Below the pieces are notes generated by a model. That model did not search any database. It was not told where the DNA came from and worked only from the letters and a program-made list of their open reading frames with translations. DNA of 64,000 nucleotides from assembly GCA_022749755.1 (NCBI GenBank), contig CM040441.1, positions 15,067,475 to 15,131,474 on the forward strand, read 5' to 3'. The position numbers and the translations under genes are program-made. The DNA comes from Azadirachta indica (lineage: Eukaryota > Streptophyta > Magnoliopsida > Sapindales > Meliaceae). Below are positions 25,110 to 37,215 of this stretch, piece after piece. Within the stretch, counting starts at the first letter, position 1. Every line of letters begins with the position of its first letter.

Positions 25110-25364
25110 GCCATCGTTGTCGCCGTCTTCATTATTGACGTCGTCGTTATTGAAAAAAGGGTAAAAATTTTGAGAGATGAGGGTTCGATTTGATGAAAAA
25201 AGAGTAAAGTAAAAAAAATTCACTTGTGTGAAAATAAAGTTAAAGTGGACTATTGAGAATAATTTAATCTAAAAAATATATTTTGAGTTAATTTGATAAA
25301 GGTTTTTATAAGAGATTATTTACGTAAACTCAAAATAATTTAAGGTTATTTTAAAAAATTTCCC
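25110..25364 (-). repeat. Right TIR of inner MULE
   Basis: Reverse complement of 15195-15450. It ends ttaaaaaatttccc at 25364, so the element terminus reads GGGAAATTT, a usual MULE start. The duplication AATTTTTTT follows. Confidence 0.82.
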
Positions 25365-25373
25365 AATTTTTTT

Positions 25374-25500
25374 TTGGAACAAAATTGCCCCGTAAAATCA
25401 AAAATAACGAAAGCCAAATTTCCCCAAATTTTTCCCTTAATGAGAAACTCTAACCCATAATTCGTTTTTGCGAAATTGGAATTGGAAAACACCTGTGTTC
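25374..25500 (+). repeat. Outer MULE left TIR, inner part
   Basis: Resumption of the outer TIR after the inner insertion. Ggaacaaaattgccccg pairs with the reverse complement of right-arm sequence near 33790-33815, and ttaatgagaaactctaac pairs with sequence near 33680-33700. A GC-richer, exon-like stretch without a recognised product follows at 25500-25625. Confidence 0.7.
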
Positions 25501-26281
25501 GGGCGGTGGCGGTCGACGGTTGTGGTGAACGTGAAAAGCATCAAGTTAACAACGGGAGTTGTGGAATAGGTTATCAACAGCAAGCGACGAAGGCTCTTCA
25601 CTCGATCGTGGACATTCTGTTAGGGTAATTTTTGTTTCTTTTTGCTATTTGCAGTTGAAATGTGTTAGAATAGAAAATTTATGTTGATGCATTATAAGAA
25701 ATTAGTGATAATTTGGTTTGAAATATGTATTGTGTTGATTATGTGGTGTTGATTATGTTGGTTTGATACGTGTATTGTGTTGATTATATTGTTATACTAG
25801 AATGTACTTTTCTAAACGTGAATGAAAATTAACTGTTGGGAGCACGGTTAAAGTCAGACATTGAAGCATGTCATGGGCATAGTTTTGTGCGTGAGCCAAT
25901 TTACATGATCAAAAGTTGTCTAGAAAAGCATAGTTTCGATTATGTTTAGATAGTAGTTTCAAGCATGTGCAGAAAAGTGATGTGATCAAAACTCCATTAT
26001 TGTTTTTTCCAGTATAGTAGATTTTTTCCATATGCTTCTTTTTAACTTAGGAGTTACGTTTCCGAAGACTAGAGATTTTTAAAATTATTGTCTGTCTCTT
26101 TTTAAATATATTTGTTTTTCTTTTAAATAGGTATAGCTGTCTCTTACTCCTATTCTATGTTATTTACACTTCTTCAACAGAGATGAATGTTTGTGATTTT
26201 CTTAATTATGAATTGGTCAATCTATTTATCAAAGGATGTGCTGTTTTGAATCATGCAGTTTACTCCACTTAGATTCTTGTT

Positions 26282-28260
26282 CATTTAAAATTACTGATTA
26301 ATGCTCATCGCGCGCCACTGGCTGTAATTGTTCTTTCTTCTAATAGGACGTACATTGCAACAGTATCTGAGTATGGAACCATAATCAGAGTTTTCCTTGT
26401 TTCAGAGGCAACTAAGGTAAATAGTAAAATATCTTGCATTGAACTTAGGACCTGGATATCTATTTGTAAGGGAGTGTTTACAGTGTCTCACATTATTGGC
26501 TTAAGACAAAAAATGCTTGGCTAATTCTTCTAATTATATTGTTCATCCTGTCCATAAGTCTGGCAGAGGGATGCACCAACAAAATGCACCAAGAGAACCA
26601 AACTACAAGTTGAGATGGGGCAATGTTGAATACAAATGCACATATTTATTTGTAGCACATATATACTAACTGGAATGAAAGTATTACCCTAACATTTAAA
26701 TGATTTAGATGAATGATGACAATACTTAGGACAGGGTTGTTTAATCAATTGAAATTAATTATGGTGGATATCCATACATTGCTTACATATTTTTTTATTC
26801 CTAGACTTATAATAAACTAGATCCTCAGAAGAAGAGTGGTATTACTGTCTTTGATCAATTTTTTATTGCTTTCATATCTTGTATGTAATCTAATTATTCC
26901 TTTTCTGACAGTCATATAGTTTTCGAAGGGGTACATATCCATCAACGATATTTTCCTTGTCATTTGGACCATTAATTCAGTTTCAGGTTATTTTGTTGCA
27001 ACTAGTTCATCAGGTTCTGTTCATGTCTTTTCTCTGAGGTTTGCCATAAATCAGAGGTAAGATATAAAAGCAGAGAGTTTCCTATTTTTAGATTTATACG
27101 AACATATGGTGAAGAATAGACCAGAATACTAATCATAATGTGCAATTGTAAATGTCATGCATTATCTTTTTTTAAATGTTGGGAATTTTCACCTTATAGT
27201 TACAGCACTATGGTTTAGAGTTTCTGAGATTTTCCCTTTACAATGAGCTGTTCTATATACATAATTCCATTTCTTCTCCACCATATGATATGTTCTTATG
27301 ACTTTACATTTGTTTTCCTTTACTTTTCCTTTTTTCTCCTCTCTTGAATCTTGTTAGCCTTCTGATTTGAACAATTTGTTGACCATGGTAGTTTATTCTT
27401 CCTACTTGCACTGTACATATTCTCACTTCTAGAAAGAATACACCTAATCAATCAGTGGATTGCAATTACATAGTCAATACATGAACTTAACTAACACTCT
27501 GATGTACCTCCTGTAATTCACCGTTGATTTAAGAATAAACATTTATTTTGAAATTCCTATTTTGTTTTCAACTTATACTGGCCTGAATTCATTGCCTCCC
27601 CTCTTAGGAACTGATTTTTGTTTCCTATATCTTAGAAAAAATGTTTTCATTTTGAATTACAATAGCACAAGTGTCATGTTATCATTGTTTGATAGTAAAT
27701 TATTAGTTGCAATGTCTGTGATTATTAGTGAACTAGTATGGAGGATAAGGTAATTTTGGAAAGTTTTGGGAGATGTAATTGTTGAAAGTACAAGGAGGTG
27801 ATTATTATATAAAAGCAATGAAACTATGCACATTTAGAAATGTTGGTAGATGCTTCTTGCTTTATTATTTCGTTAGCTTTTATTTTATGCCATTTGTAAA
27901 TCATATGAAGCATTTCAAGAGACATGTCATTATTTCCTATGGCTGTTCTATTCTTAGGAGAAGCAAAAGAGCGAGTAGTTTAGTTAGATCAATATTATCG
28001 GAATCAGTGAATAAGGTATTGGATTTAGCTCATCATCATGTACTTCATAATGCTTTTCCAGGAAGAGTTAAAAGGTGAAGTGTTTTATCTCACATGATAT
28101 GAAGTAGTTTTCTTTATTCGTAATGAACATTAATTATTAAAATTAGGTGTTTTCATACAGCTATGCTATGGTTCGCAAGGTAGACAAAGTTTATGACTCA
28201 TCATTTGCTAAATTTGTAGCTTGTAGGTGACTTCTGTAGTATCATTCCTGGGGTTTGAAT
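26282..28260 (+). pseudogene. ATG18B: Captured ATG18b-like gene fragment
   Basis: Four exons resemble plant ATG18b, a WD40 (PROPPIN) autophagy protein that binds phosphatidylinositol 3-phosphate on autophagic membranes. Exon a (about 26282-26416) encodes NAHRAPLAVIVLSSN and GTIIRVFLVSEATK, then a GT donor. Exon b (26912-27056) encodes SYSFRRGTYPSTIFSL, with the lipid-binding FRRG, and after a one-base frameshift TSSSGSVHVFSLRFAINQ. Exon c (27958-28074) encodes SKRASSLVRSIL and LAHHHVLHNA. Exon d (28161 to about 28260) encodes YAMVRKVDKVYDSSFA and FVACR, then shifts frame. Introns are retained, so this was copied as DNA, not from mRNA. The N- and C-terminal blades are missing. It lies wholly inside the outer MULE, as in Pack-MULE gene capture, and is not expected to make a working protein. 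Confidence 0.82.
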
Positions 28261-30950
28261 TGTAATAAAACTGATGAGAAAGAATAGCAAGAGTTGTAAA
28301 GTCAAACTATATTATTTTTTGTTTTAGAGAATATGCAGTTTGCTTGAACCAACCTATCAATCAATTGCCCTGAGAGATGTTCATGCATCATGCTTCTGGA
28401 AAGGACAAATATAGGTCATACCCTTTATATCTCAAGTTCAAAACTCCAGGCTGAATCTCTTTGATCCCTCTATAACCTTTATATAGCACGTTGGGGTTTT
28501 GTGATTATTCAGATTCCTTAATGTTGTATGGTAGTTGATATTGCGCTAATGTATCACAATTTATGCTAAATTTTACTATATATAATTAGTTTTATTGATT
28601 GGTAGTGCATATTTTGAAATCTTAACCTTCTTACACTTACATCTCATGGGTATTGTATAAAGAGGCAGTTTCCCTACCTCTTTAAGTCTTTCATTAAACT
28701 TAAGGAGTTTTACCTCTCACTTGACATATTTAAGCATATTTATGCCTTTTATTTGTGTGCATATATGTTTACTTATGCATATGTACATAGTTATGAAGTT
28801 ATTATTGTAATATTATTGTTATTGCAGTTGGCTTATGTTCTTTCTAATATGAATTTTTTCAGGGCCTCTATATCAATAATAACTCGCAAATCGAAACTTC
28901 CAAGAATATACCTTCAACATCAATAACCACTGCGACTCTTCATGGATTTTGGAGCCAGAATTTAGTCTGTTGGCGGTGACGGTGAATAATACCAAAAGCT
29001 TATGATCAGGTCACATTTTCTCATCTACAAAGCTCGTTGAAACACATGATTATTCTAACGTAACTTATCTCAAGCGGCAAACAACACCCAGCTGATATGA
29101 TCTCAACTAAGCTAATCCTACTTTATCTGACATGATTGAAAATGGTTGATAGATAATAAAAGACTTTAGGAAGGTCATGGTTTCAACGTCCATATGTACA
29201 TTAATAAATAAATAAGCTTGCGTATATGTACTTAGAGAATTACTTATTATTAATTTATTAAATGTATTTCTAGTCACTCGAGTTCTTCATTTCTCTGATT
29301 TTGTTTTTAGATTTTTTTTCTTGTTTCTTAAACTGTGCTCGGCAACAATATTTATCTTCATGTAATAAAAAATGTGGGAGGGATATTGATTATTGATACA
29401 TAAATTTACAAGAAATGATATTGATTTTTCCAATGGGTTTAGCAAGCAGAGTATATTTTGATACCTTTGGCATGATGATGCGTATTTTGTACTCGTTATC
29501 TTGGTCTATCTCTATTTATCTACTGGCATTACTATTTTCTAGGATAGCATGTGCATAGAACAAAAATGGAAGATAGATTTCTGTAAATATTTTGTAAATA
29601 AAAAAACCATCCAACTTTTGGTCATTGACCTTTTCGTTGTAATTTCTAGTTTAGTCTTTGTTCATCATAATGACTTTGATGTATCATATTAATGTCAAAT
29701 TTTCCCCTCTTTAGTGTGTCAAAATGTGCGAAGTTATTAAGAAATTGCAGTTATGTGTTACAGAGCTATGGCATGCAGAGCATGTGTGTAAAATTGTGTA
29801 AAAATAAAATGTTATTCTTTCCTTTATCAATTCAAGAATATATACTAATAAGTGCTTTATTTCTTAATTATTATTCCATGCATACAAGTACCTGAAATCA
29901 GAAAGTGCTAAGTTCAGATTTATTGTAAGGGTATTGATGAATAAACCTTTTTTGTTTCTGTTGTAGAACAATGATACAATTCCGTTTGTTGAGTCCAAGT
30001 TCTTGTCATTGATATTAGTGACTAGTATCCAAGAAACATATATACATGCACAAACACTCTGATATACAGATATATATATCAATATATATATATATATATA
30101 TATATATCAAGTTTGTAATTTAGTTCAGGCTGAAATTGAAAGTTAGAAGTATCTACCTTTTCTATATGTTGGAGTTCAGAGAATGGGCTGGAGTTTGGCT
30201 ATGATATATACCTGAACATGTTTTGTACTTCATATTAAATGTTGATGTGAATATCTGATTTGGACCAATTTGCTATTTTAAGCTAAATTTTGTATGTTTG
30301 AATGTTTTCTACTTTGATTGGTTAAATTTTGGAATAATTTGTTGTAATGTAATTTAATTGAATTATGTTGTATCAAATCAATGGGTGATTTATCCAAGTT
30401 TACAAGCAAATTTGACCAATTTTAAGCATGTTCATTTTATAGTTTTTGTCATGTTGATAAACTTGACCATCTCGAACCATAGTTTCGATTTGGCATGTAA
30501 TCTGTATACATACAAATTTTCTTCAATTTCGAGCATGTTCCTTACATAATGTTATATTTTGACCCTGAATAATCTGAATTTCAATGGCTAAGAACCATAA
30601 ATAAGATTTTGGGTATAAGATTGTACATGCTCGAAAGTACATTTTTGAGCACATATCAAGGAATCGATGTGCTCATTAGTACACTATATTTTCGAGCATG
30701 TTAGTTTTGGTATGTTCGAAAGTTTAGTTTTGAGCATATGCATTCTATACTATATGCTCGAAACTGCACTTTTAATTTTTTCAGATTACACTCTTAACAT
30801 AAAAAAAGTGATATACGCAATTTACATGCATCTACTCTGTCATGTATGGTTCCTTTGTAATTTGTTATTAAGTCATGCTATATAGCTATCTACTTACGCA
30901 TATTATAGATCACTGAGATTTTGTCTTTTCTTTTTTATTTTTTTATTATA
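28261..30950. other. Outer MULE interior, no gene recognised
   Basis: Possible decayed exons follow the ATG18b part (28330-28420 and 28862-28970) but I cannot match them confidently. An (AT)n run lies at about 30082-30107. Between 30420 and 30760 the motifs gagcatgtt and tgctcgaaa recur several times. No supported gene. Confidence 0.5.
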
Positions 30951-31009
30951 GGTATGGATAGGATGATTACCATTGAGTTAAAGATTAAGCACCCGATCAT
31001 TTTCCCGCC

Positions 31010-32840
31010 ATGGTGTCGTCGTGGTCCCGCACGCGTGTCTTGAAGCAAGTTTGTCAAAAGCTGACTGGGGACCAGCGTGAGATATTCCGAGAGATGTGCT
31101 TGGGTCATTTGCTAGAGTTAAAAAACATAAAGTTCTTTGAAAATTTGGTGCACAATATGCTTTTATATGAGGTGGTGATAAAAGGTGTGAAGGATGAGAT
31201 GTGGTTTCTTATAGGTGGGCATACTATTTGTTTTTCACATGTTGAGTTTGGCCTGATTATGGGTTTATGATTTGGTCTTTATCTAAGTGATGATACTGGA
31301 GGGACAATAAAGCTCAAGGATATGTACTTTATGGAAGAGACAACTATACCATTATGGAAAATAGAGGCAGTATGCAACAAATTCAACTTTCATCGAATGG
31401 ATGACTTTGATGCAGTGAAATTGTCATTACATGTCATATTAGAGCTTGTTTTACTTGGGAGAGGTAGAAGGTATCATACAGACATGTGGTTACTGCAAAT
31501 GGTTGACGATTTAGAGTAGTTCAACAGTTATCCATAGGGATCAATAGTATTTACATACACATTTCGATGTTTAAATAGAGTAATGTATGGGCAGTTGGCG
31601 CGTACAAAATTAAGTTTACACAACGTAGAAAAGAAAGGGAAAAAGCATAAGAATCGATATAATCTCGTAGGATTCCCATTTGCATTTCAGGTATCAATTG
31701 TTTTGCTATATTATGTTTGTACTTCTACGATAGTTATTGAAAAACATATGTGGACTAATATTGTTTATTATGTAAATTTGGATATATGAGGCAGTTTCTA
31801 CTGCTGGGACAGAGATGGGGACACGCACCAGTAAGCACTTACCTCATATTTTAAGATGGGTAGTGAGGAGGAAGAATGTTTGCGATATTGATTTGAGGAC
31901 CTACATATTCAATGACAAGCAGGTATGGATTTACAAAAATACATGTTTTCTTTAGGTTACAAACTTGATCAACGTACAATGTTCATTTACTTTCTAGATA
32001 CTTAAATTTTATTTGTTGATGTTCCTTTGTTTTTTGCCAACCCCCAGCAATTTTGTGTGTGTTAAGAGTCTAACCAAATGGAAAGAAGAGAGCCCTATGC
32101 AATGAACATAGGCTCTGATTTGGTGTTGCAAGGGGAGTACAAGGGCGATCTTTTCCCCACACTTAGTGGTAATGGCTAGGGGATCCACATAGATGACAAG
32201 TCTGTGCCCAACGACAAATCTGCCTCATCGAGAAAACTGAGTCCAGATAAGGCATGTTGTTCCTACTGCATCCATAAACACTTTAAAATTTTAACGTTTA
32301 CCAACGTGCCATACACGCAACAAGGAGAAAAAATAGATTTGTAACTACATTAATGCTTTTATGTTTATATATCAGACTGTAGATTATGATACACATATCA
32401 CACCGCCGGCACAACCGCCTTAGAAAATGAGGAATGTGCGTGAATTCAGGGTTTAACTTGTATAGTTATTAGAAAAACTTGTAATTAACTTTCTAATCTT
32501 GTTTCTTTACGATGATTCTTCTACAGCGTGATGTCAATCTGATTGCTGAGCCTTTAGTTCATTCTCCCATTTCTGTGGATTCACTTGATAGAGTCACATC
32601 GCCTTAAACTTATCAACTTCTGCTTCAAATGCTTCATACCTTATGACTCGGCTACGACTGAGATCGAGTATCGCGTTGATCCGTTCGAATTAATACGCCC
32701 AGTCGATAGAGTGCTCATCAACAGATATTCGGAGATTGCAGGATTTTTACCTGCATATAGATATATATATATATATATATATTACATAGGACTAGGCAAA
32801 TCTATTGATTTTTTGTTATTGAACGGGCCATTTTTTTAGG
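31010..32840 (+). pseudogene. DUF1985-domain gene of outer MULE, broken
   Basis: It matches the minus-strand gene of the inner MULE. The first part (31010-31270) reads RVLKQVCQKLTGDQREIF and VKDEMWFLIG with FSHVEFGLIMGL. It is followed by a stop, then FGLYLSDDTGGTIKLK and MDDFDAVKLSLHVILE (31271-31520), then LARTKLSLHN and GFPFAFQ up to a GT donor near 31690. A further exon (about 31785-31920) reads STAGTEMGTRTSKHLPHILR to NDKQ with a donor. A linker segment near 32585-32740 reads PFELIRPVDRVLINRYSEI. No C48 catalytic motif is found downstream, so the protease domain seems lost. Its function, as in the inner gene, would be that of a MULE-borne Ulp1-type protein. Confidence 0.78.
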
Positions 32841-33700
32841 CGAAGGATAGCTGTAAAGTTGTGGAGGGTCCAGTTATTGTAGACATGTATGTTTTTTTTC
32901 GCCCAATTAGACATTTTACTAGCTTACCTTCAAGATTCTGTATAGTTTCTTATGTTCTGAAATTAGTTATTATTATTATTATCAGTATATGATAATAAAC
33001 TTACACTGCTATGAAATTAACTGAACATAATATGGTAGTTGAAATTTGAAACAGACGGTTTTTTATTAAAATGTGAAGTGTTAGATTGTTGAACAACAAA
33101 CTTTGAGTAATAATGGTTAAGTTGATTTGTAATAATAGTAATAATCATATTCAATTATATTGTTCTTTAAAGGATACATTGATATATAAAAGTACAAATA
33201 TAATAGTCACTTTGAACTATGCATATGTTACTATACACCAATAAATCATACCAATTATTTCATTGTTACTAACCCTACTAGAAAATACATGTTTTCTCAT
33301 AGAATTCCAACCAAATCGAAACAGTAATATCAATCATGACCGATGCTAAATGTGATCAAAAATAACTTTCGATCATGAGTATTTTTTTCTCATGATCGAA
33401 ATTATGTTGCAGATTTGTTCTTAAAATCTCAGTTTTCATTTTCTCTCTTAATCATCTACACCAAATACATTCAAACAACCAATACACACTATAATAACAA
33501 TTTCTATCACTATAATCTTTAACTATACACAAACAACATCAATTTTTATATTTTCAACAAAATTTCTTCTTTTATTTTTCAAATTATAATCACTCACTTG
33601 CTTGTACTTTAATGCCTGGTTACTTTCCTTCACTTGAAATGGAATGAAAAATTAAGTTTGTGGTAGAAAAATCAAAGAAAAAGTTTCTCTATTAAGACAA
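32841..33700. other. Outer MULE interior, no gene seen
   Basis: AT-rich and non-coding. It lies between the DUF1985 remnant and the right TIR; the expected C48 domain is absent. An (AT)n run is at about 32758-32781 just before it. Confidence 0.5.
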
Positions 33701-33895
33701 AACGGAAGAAATTACAAGAAGGAAGGAAGAAAGAAGAGAGAGAGGCAAGACTGAAAAAAGAAGAAGAAGATTTTAAATTTTGGGTCGTGGCACTTTTGTC
33801 TAGAAAAAGTCTACTTGGTCATTTTGTTAAACAATTTTAAACAGTAATTATTTTAGAAAATATGGGTGGATAATGAGTATTTTTGTAAATTTTTT
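33680..33895 (-). repeat. Right TIR of outer MULE
   Basis: Its reverse complement matches 15102-15194 and then 25374-25470, i.e. the left TIR on both sides of the inner insertion. AAATATTTA follows at 33896-33904. Confidence 0.85.
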
Positions 33896-33904
33896 AAATA
33901 TTTA

Positions 33905-34427
33905 TTCTTCATAAATTATTTGGCTGATTGTGGAACGCTATGATCAATTTTATTAATTTTTAAGATCTAGGATGTTAAGAAGCGAGGAGTTCTAAGAACT
34001 TTACAATCTTTATTTAATTCTTATCACACCGGATATAAAATTTAAGGAAGACGCACCGAAAATGAAAAATATAATATGTGCGAAAGCGAGTGCGTATGTG
34101 TATAAGTTCTGTTTAAATAATTATAATAAATACTTCGCTATTTTAATATTCCTAGTCAAGAACAGTGGGGAATCCGGATGGTATATCTCATTCGGCTTTG
34201 GATAGTTAAGCCCAATTATCTCACAAATCCACTAACATATATAAGCCTACACCTTCTGGCCCACTACTATAGTCACTCAGTGATTTAAAAGAATAGAAAC
34301 CTAAAAGAGTGGTAGGGAGTGGGCGCGGGCTGCATTTGTTTTCTGCGTTGCGAAGGGAACAAGAAAAAACAGGAGAAAGGAAAAAAGAAAAAGAAAAAAA
34401 TAAAGGAAAAAAGAAAAAGAAGAGAAG

Positions 34428-34461
<34 letters not shown>

Positions 34462-35930
34462 GAAAGAGAAAGTAGAAATCCACCCATTTTTCCCACTTTC
34501 GTCTTCTTCCACGTCACCAACGATCTCACATGTAGAGGTGTCCACAGACAAAACTCATCAGAAATTTTTGGTTGAAATTTCCATTTGGGGTGCGATTGAC
34601 AGATTTTTGATTTCAGATACAAATTTGTAGTTATTTAGGATTTATTTGCTTATATTTTGAAATGTTTATGTCTTAGATTTTTTTTTCTTCGAGTCTTAAT
34701 ACGACTTAAATATAAATTTGATTAAAATATAAATTTAATTAAAATTAAAATTTGATTTATATGTTTATTTTTTTTTACTTTAAACATTTTCATATGAATC
34801 ATATGTTAAGTTATATATATATATATATATATGTTAAATAATAAATTAAAAATATTATTGACAAATAAAATATTTAATCTATTTTGATATTTAATTATTT
34901 TTAAAGCACTCTAATGGTAATTGATTATTTTATCTTTATAAATACGTGATAATTTAAGATTGTTTTGTAAGTTTTCACTGTAAACTGATACTTAAATGGA
35001 CAAAGTCAAAGGTTAGCCTAGATTTCGAATCAATCACAAATTCTCGTACCTAATTAAGTTTCCACATCATATTATGAGTGAGAATATGCAATACATATAT
35101 TATTTTTCTCACATTACATTAAAACTTCAATTTTAATAAAATAAATCATATTTAAGTTTTAAAATTGTATTTTTCAAAGAAAAAGGTGTTGTTCAAAAAG
35201 AATTATTAGAAATGAATTTACTTAAAATGTTATTTATTTTTTTCAAGTAATATGACGAATAATTTTTCATTAGTATTAATTACAAATATGTTTTTCCAAT
35301 TTAGTGAATCATTTTGTTTATAAAATCTAATTGTATTAAACTTGATTTAGAATTTATCAATTGAATAAAAATTTATTAAATTATTTTGAAGTATGTTTTA
35401 TAAAAATAAATTACAAGTTTTGAAATAATAACTAGGCTATACTATGTTTTTTAAAGAGAAAAGGCGCACACAACAACCTTCAAAAGGGAAAAAAAAATAC
35501 TGTACAACAGATTTTTAAGGTTATAAAAGTTTTTATTTTGATAATTAAATATTGATAATGTTGAAAAAACAGGAAACTTTGGACGGAAATTTCAGTAAAA
35601 ATTTAATGATATAAATTGTTCTTATTTGAATTTGGATAAGCTAAGATAAAAGTTACCTAAAATTGTTTTTGGAACTTTGGGTGATTGTTTCACTGGATCA
35701 AGTTAATTAGCTTTACTACTGGCGGAGTAACAAAATAACCATGCAAAAAATGAAATCAAACAAGGAAACAATGTTGAATAGAAAGATCTGAATTTTATTT
35801 GATAATCATAAAGTATGATTAACTATTATTTTCATGTCTTCTTTTTTCGCATTAAAAATCTTAAATAAATTGAAATTATAAACATAGCTAAATCCTTTTT
35901 AAAATAGATAATAAAATGCAGTGACTAATA
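33905..35930. other. Spacer with purine-rich low-complexity tract
   Basis: No gene is seen. A purine-rich (GAAA/AAG) tract at about 34355-34475 includes a 27-base A-run (34432-34458) and makes spurious Lys/Glu- or Phe-rich frames. An (AT)n run lies at about 34814-34833. Confidence 0.6.
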
Positions 35931-36423
35931 TGTAATAGCCCGAATTTTATTAATTATGGGAAAGCGTATGTATGAATATATATTTACACTGTATTATGTG
36001 ACAATATAAAATATTAAAATTTACAAGGCAAGTATATATATATATTTTTGAAAGAAATTATTTAATTATAGATAAATATATTTATGTTTTAAAAGAATGA
36101 AACTATAAGATTATAAGATTTTTATTATGGGTTAAAAGTGTAAAAAGAAATATTAAAAGAGTTAAGTGATATTTTATATACGGTGAAGTTATAAGGAAAA
36201 GTTTAAATTGTATTCGATATTTGTGGCTAAATTTATAGAAATACTTTTTTTATGATAATATTTAGAATTTAGATTTTAATGATACGTTAATTATATGTAT
36301 TTTGAAATTTGTCACTGTGTCTTAAAGAATTTATAATTTATAATGTGAAGATCAATTGAATTTTGAAGATGCGAGTTTTATTTTAAATCTTGTTATCTTT
36401 ATGGCAAAATTTAGGATATTACA
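35931..36423 (+). mobile_element. Probable solo LTR, gypsy-like
   Basis: It starts TGTAATAGCCCGAATTTT and ends AGGATATTACA. The termini TGTAAT/ATTACA are perfect 6-bp inverted repeats. The TGTAA-AGCCCGAATTTT opening and a TTACA close are typical of some plant Ty3/gypsy LTRs. It is 493 bp, with no internal coding region or second LTR nearby. ACTAA occurs at 36424-36428 and at 35924-35928 (two bases off the start), so the target duplication is uncertain. Confidence 0.55.
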
Positions 36424-36939
36424 ACTAAATTCAAGATAATTATGAATTTTTCTTAAAAAATTATAAAAATAGAAACAATCGTATCTGCGTACAAATACGA
36501 CTATCCCATACCAGAAAATTTGACTTTGTTTAATTATCAAATTCCAGAGATGATACTAAAACGTGATGTTGGGTGGGATTATTAGTAAGCACGCCCATTG
36601 AGGTGGTTGAAGGGTAAGAATTAGCAAATTTGAGTGAGCTAGAGCTAGCTACAATACAATGCGATAATGAAAAGTAAAATGGAAGAGTCAAATTCTAAAA
36701 CTAGCTTATGATTTTAAGAATAAAAGGTTTACATTAAGATTTAAGAGTCTAACTGAAGTTTAAAAATCTCTATTTTATAAATTCAAATTATAAATATGTT
36801 TATGTGAATTTAAAATGCTTTATGGGACATGCATTAGCTGGAGCTGGGATTTAAAGGCAAGATGCCTACACAATTAACTTTAAAAATATACGAATATGCT
36901 TACCTTAAAAGACGTTACAAAATTTATTCTAAATCATAT
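36424..36939. other. AT-rich spacer, no gene seen
   Basis: Nothing is recognised beyond AT-rich sequence. Confidence 0.5.
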
Positions 36940-37215
36940 GAAAAATTACTCAAATTAATTCTTTTAGAAGCAGAACAATAAGATATATAGTACTTACTCA
37001 TTTTTCAGCTTTTTGAGTAATAATAAATTGGTTCAAAAGTCAAGAAATTTTCAGCTAGTCTATACACATACAATCCGAGTTAGTGTTTATTTATTAATTC
37101 CAATAAATAAATTTAATAATAATAATTAATAATGATCTTCATATATATTTATGTAGAGAACTCACCGAAATGACCATGTCAGTATCGTATAAGGCTTTTC
37201 TTTTAGATGCCGTTC
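36940..37215. repeat. Inverted copy of the 46930-50990 flanks
   Basis: 36940-37110 matches the reverse complement of 50825-50990 (gtcaagaaattttcagcta pairs with tagctgaaaatttcttgac). 37120-37215 matches the reverse complement of 46930-47045 (gtataaggcttttcttttag is shared). The join near 37098-37107 corresponds to the uninterrupted target of copia element 2, so this copy is an empty site. Confidence 0.8.

Larger units (their letters stand above)
15195..25364. mobile_element. Inner MULE with transposase and C48 gene
   Basis: It is bounded by a perfect 9-bp duplication AATTTTTTT at 15186-15194 and 25365-25373, the size typical of Mutator elements. The long TIRs share gagtttacgtaaatagtctc (left) with gagattatttacgtaaactc (right) and extend roughly 230-280 bp inward. 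Inside are a plus-strand MuDR-type transposase pseudogene, a GGTACC-rich tandem repeat, a minus-strand DUF1985/C48 protease pseudogene and a 1.5-kb ATT-rich satellite. It inserted into the outer MULE's TIR and is therefore the younger of the two at this site. Confidence 0.92.
15102..33895. mobile_element. Outer MULE (Mutator-like element), interrupted
   Basis: It is bounded by a perfect 9-bp duplication AAATATTTA at 15093-15101 and 33896-33904. The left end (ggaaaatttacaaaaatg) pairs with the reverse complement of the right end (tttttgtaaattttt, 33881-33895). Pairing continues through tgttcaccccatgtttttaa versus its counterpart near 33870. The left TIR is cut by the inner MULE and resumes at 25374 (ttggaacaaaattgcccc), where it again pairs with the right arm near 33800-33825. 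Without the inner element it is about 8.6 kb. It carries ATG18b-like exons and a DUF1985 gene but no transposase that I can find, so it is probably non-autonomous. Confidence 0.9.

Noticed and set aside
25500..25625. GC-richer exon-like stretch ending near a donor
   Set aside because: It may be a 5' exon of captured sequence, but no product is recognisable and no frame joins it to the ATG18b-like exons.
28862..28970. Possible last exon of the ATG18b-like gene
   Set aside because: An open stretch follows an acceptor-like site, but I could not recognise the protein, so it was left out of the gene span.
34221..34630. Overlapping open frames on both strands of up to 133 codons
   Set aside because: They come from a purine-rich tract with a 27-base A-run. 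The products are Lys/Glu or Phe homopolymers with no family resemblance.
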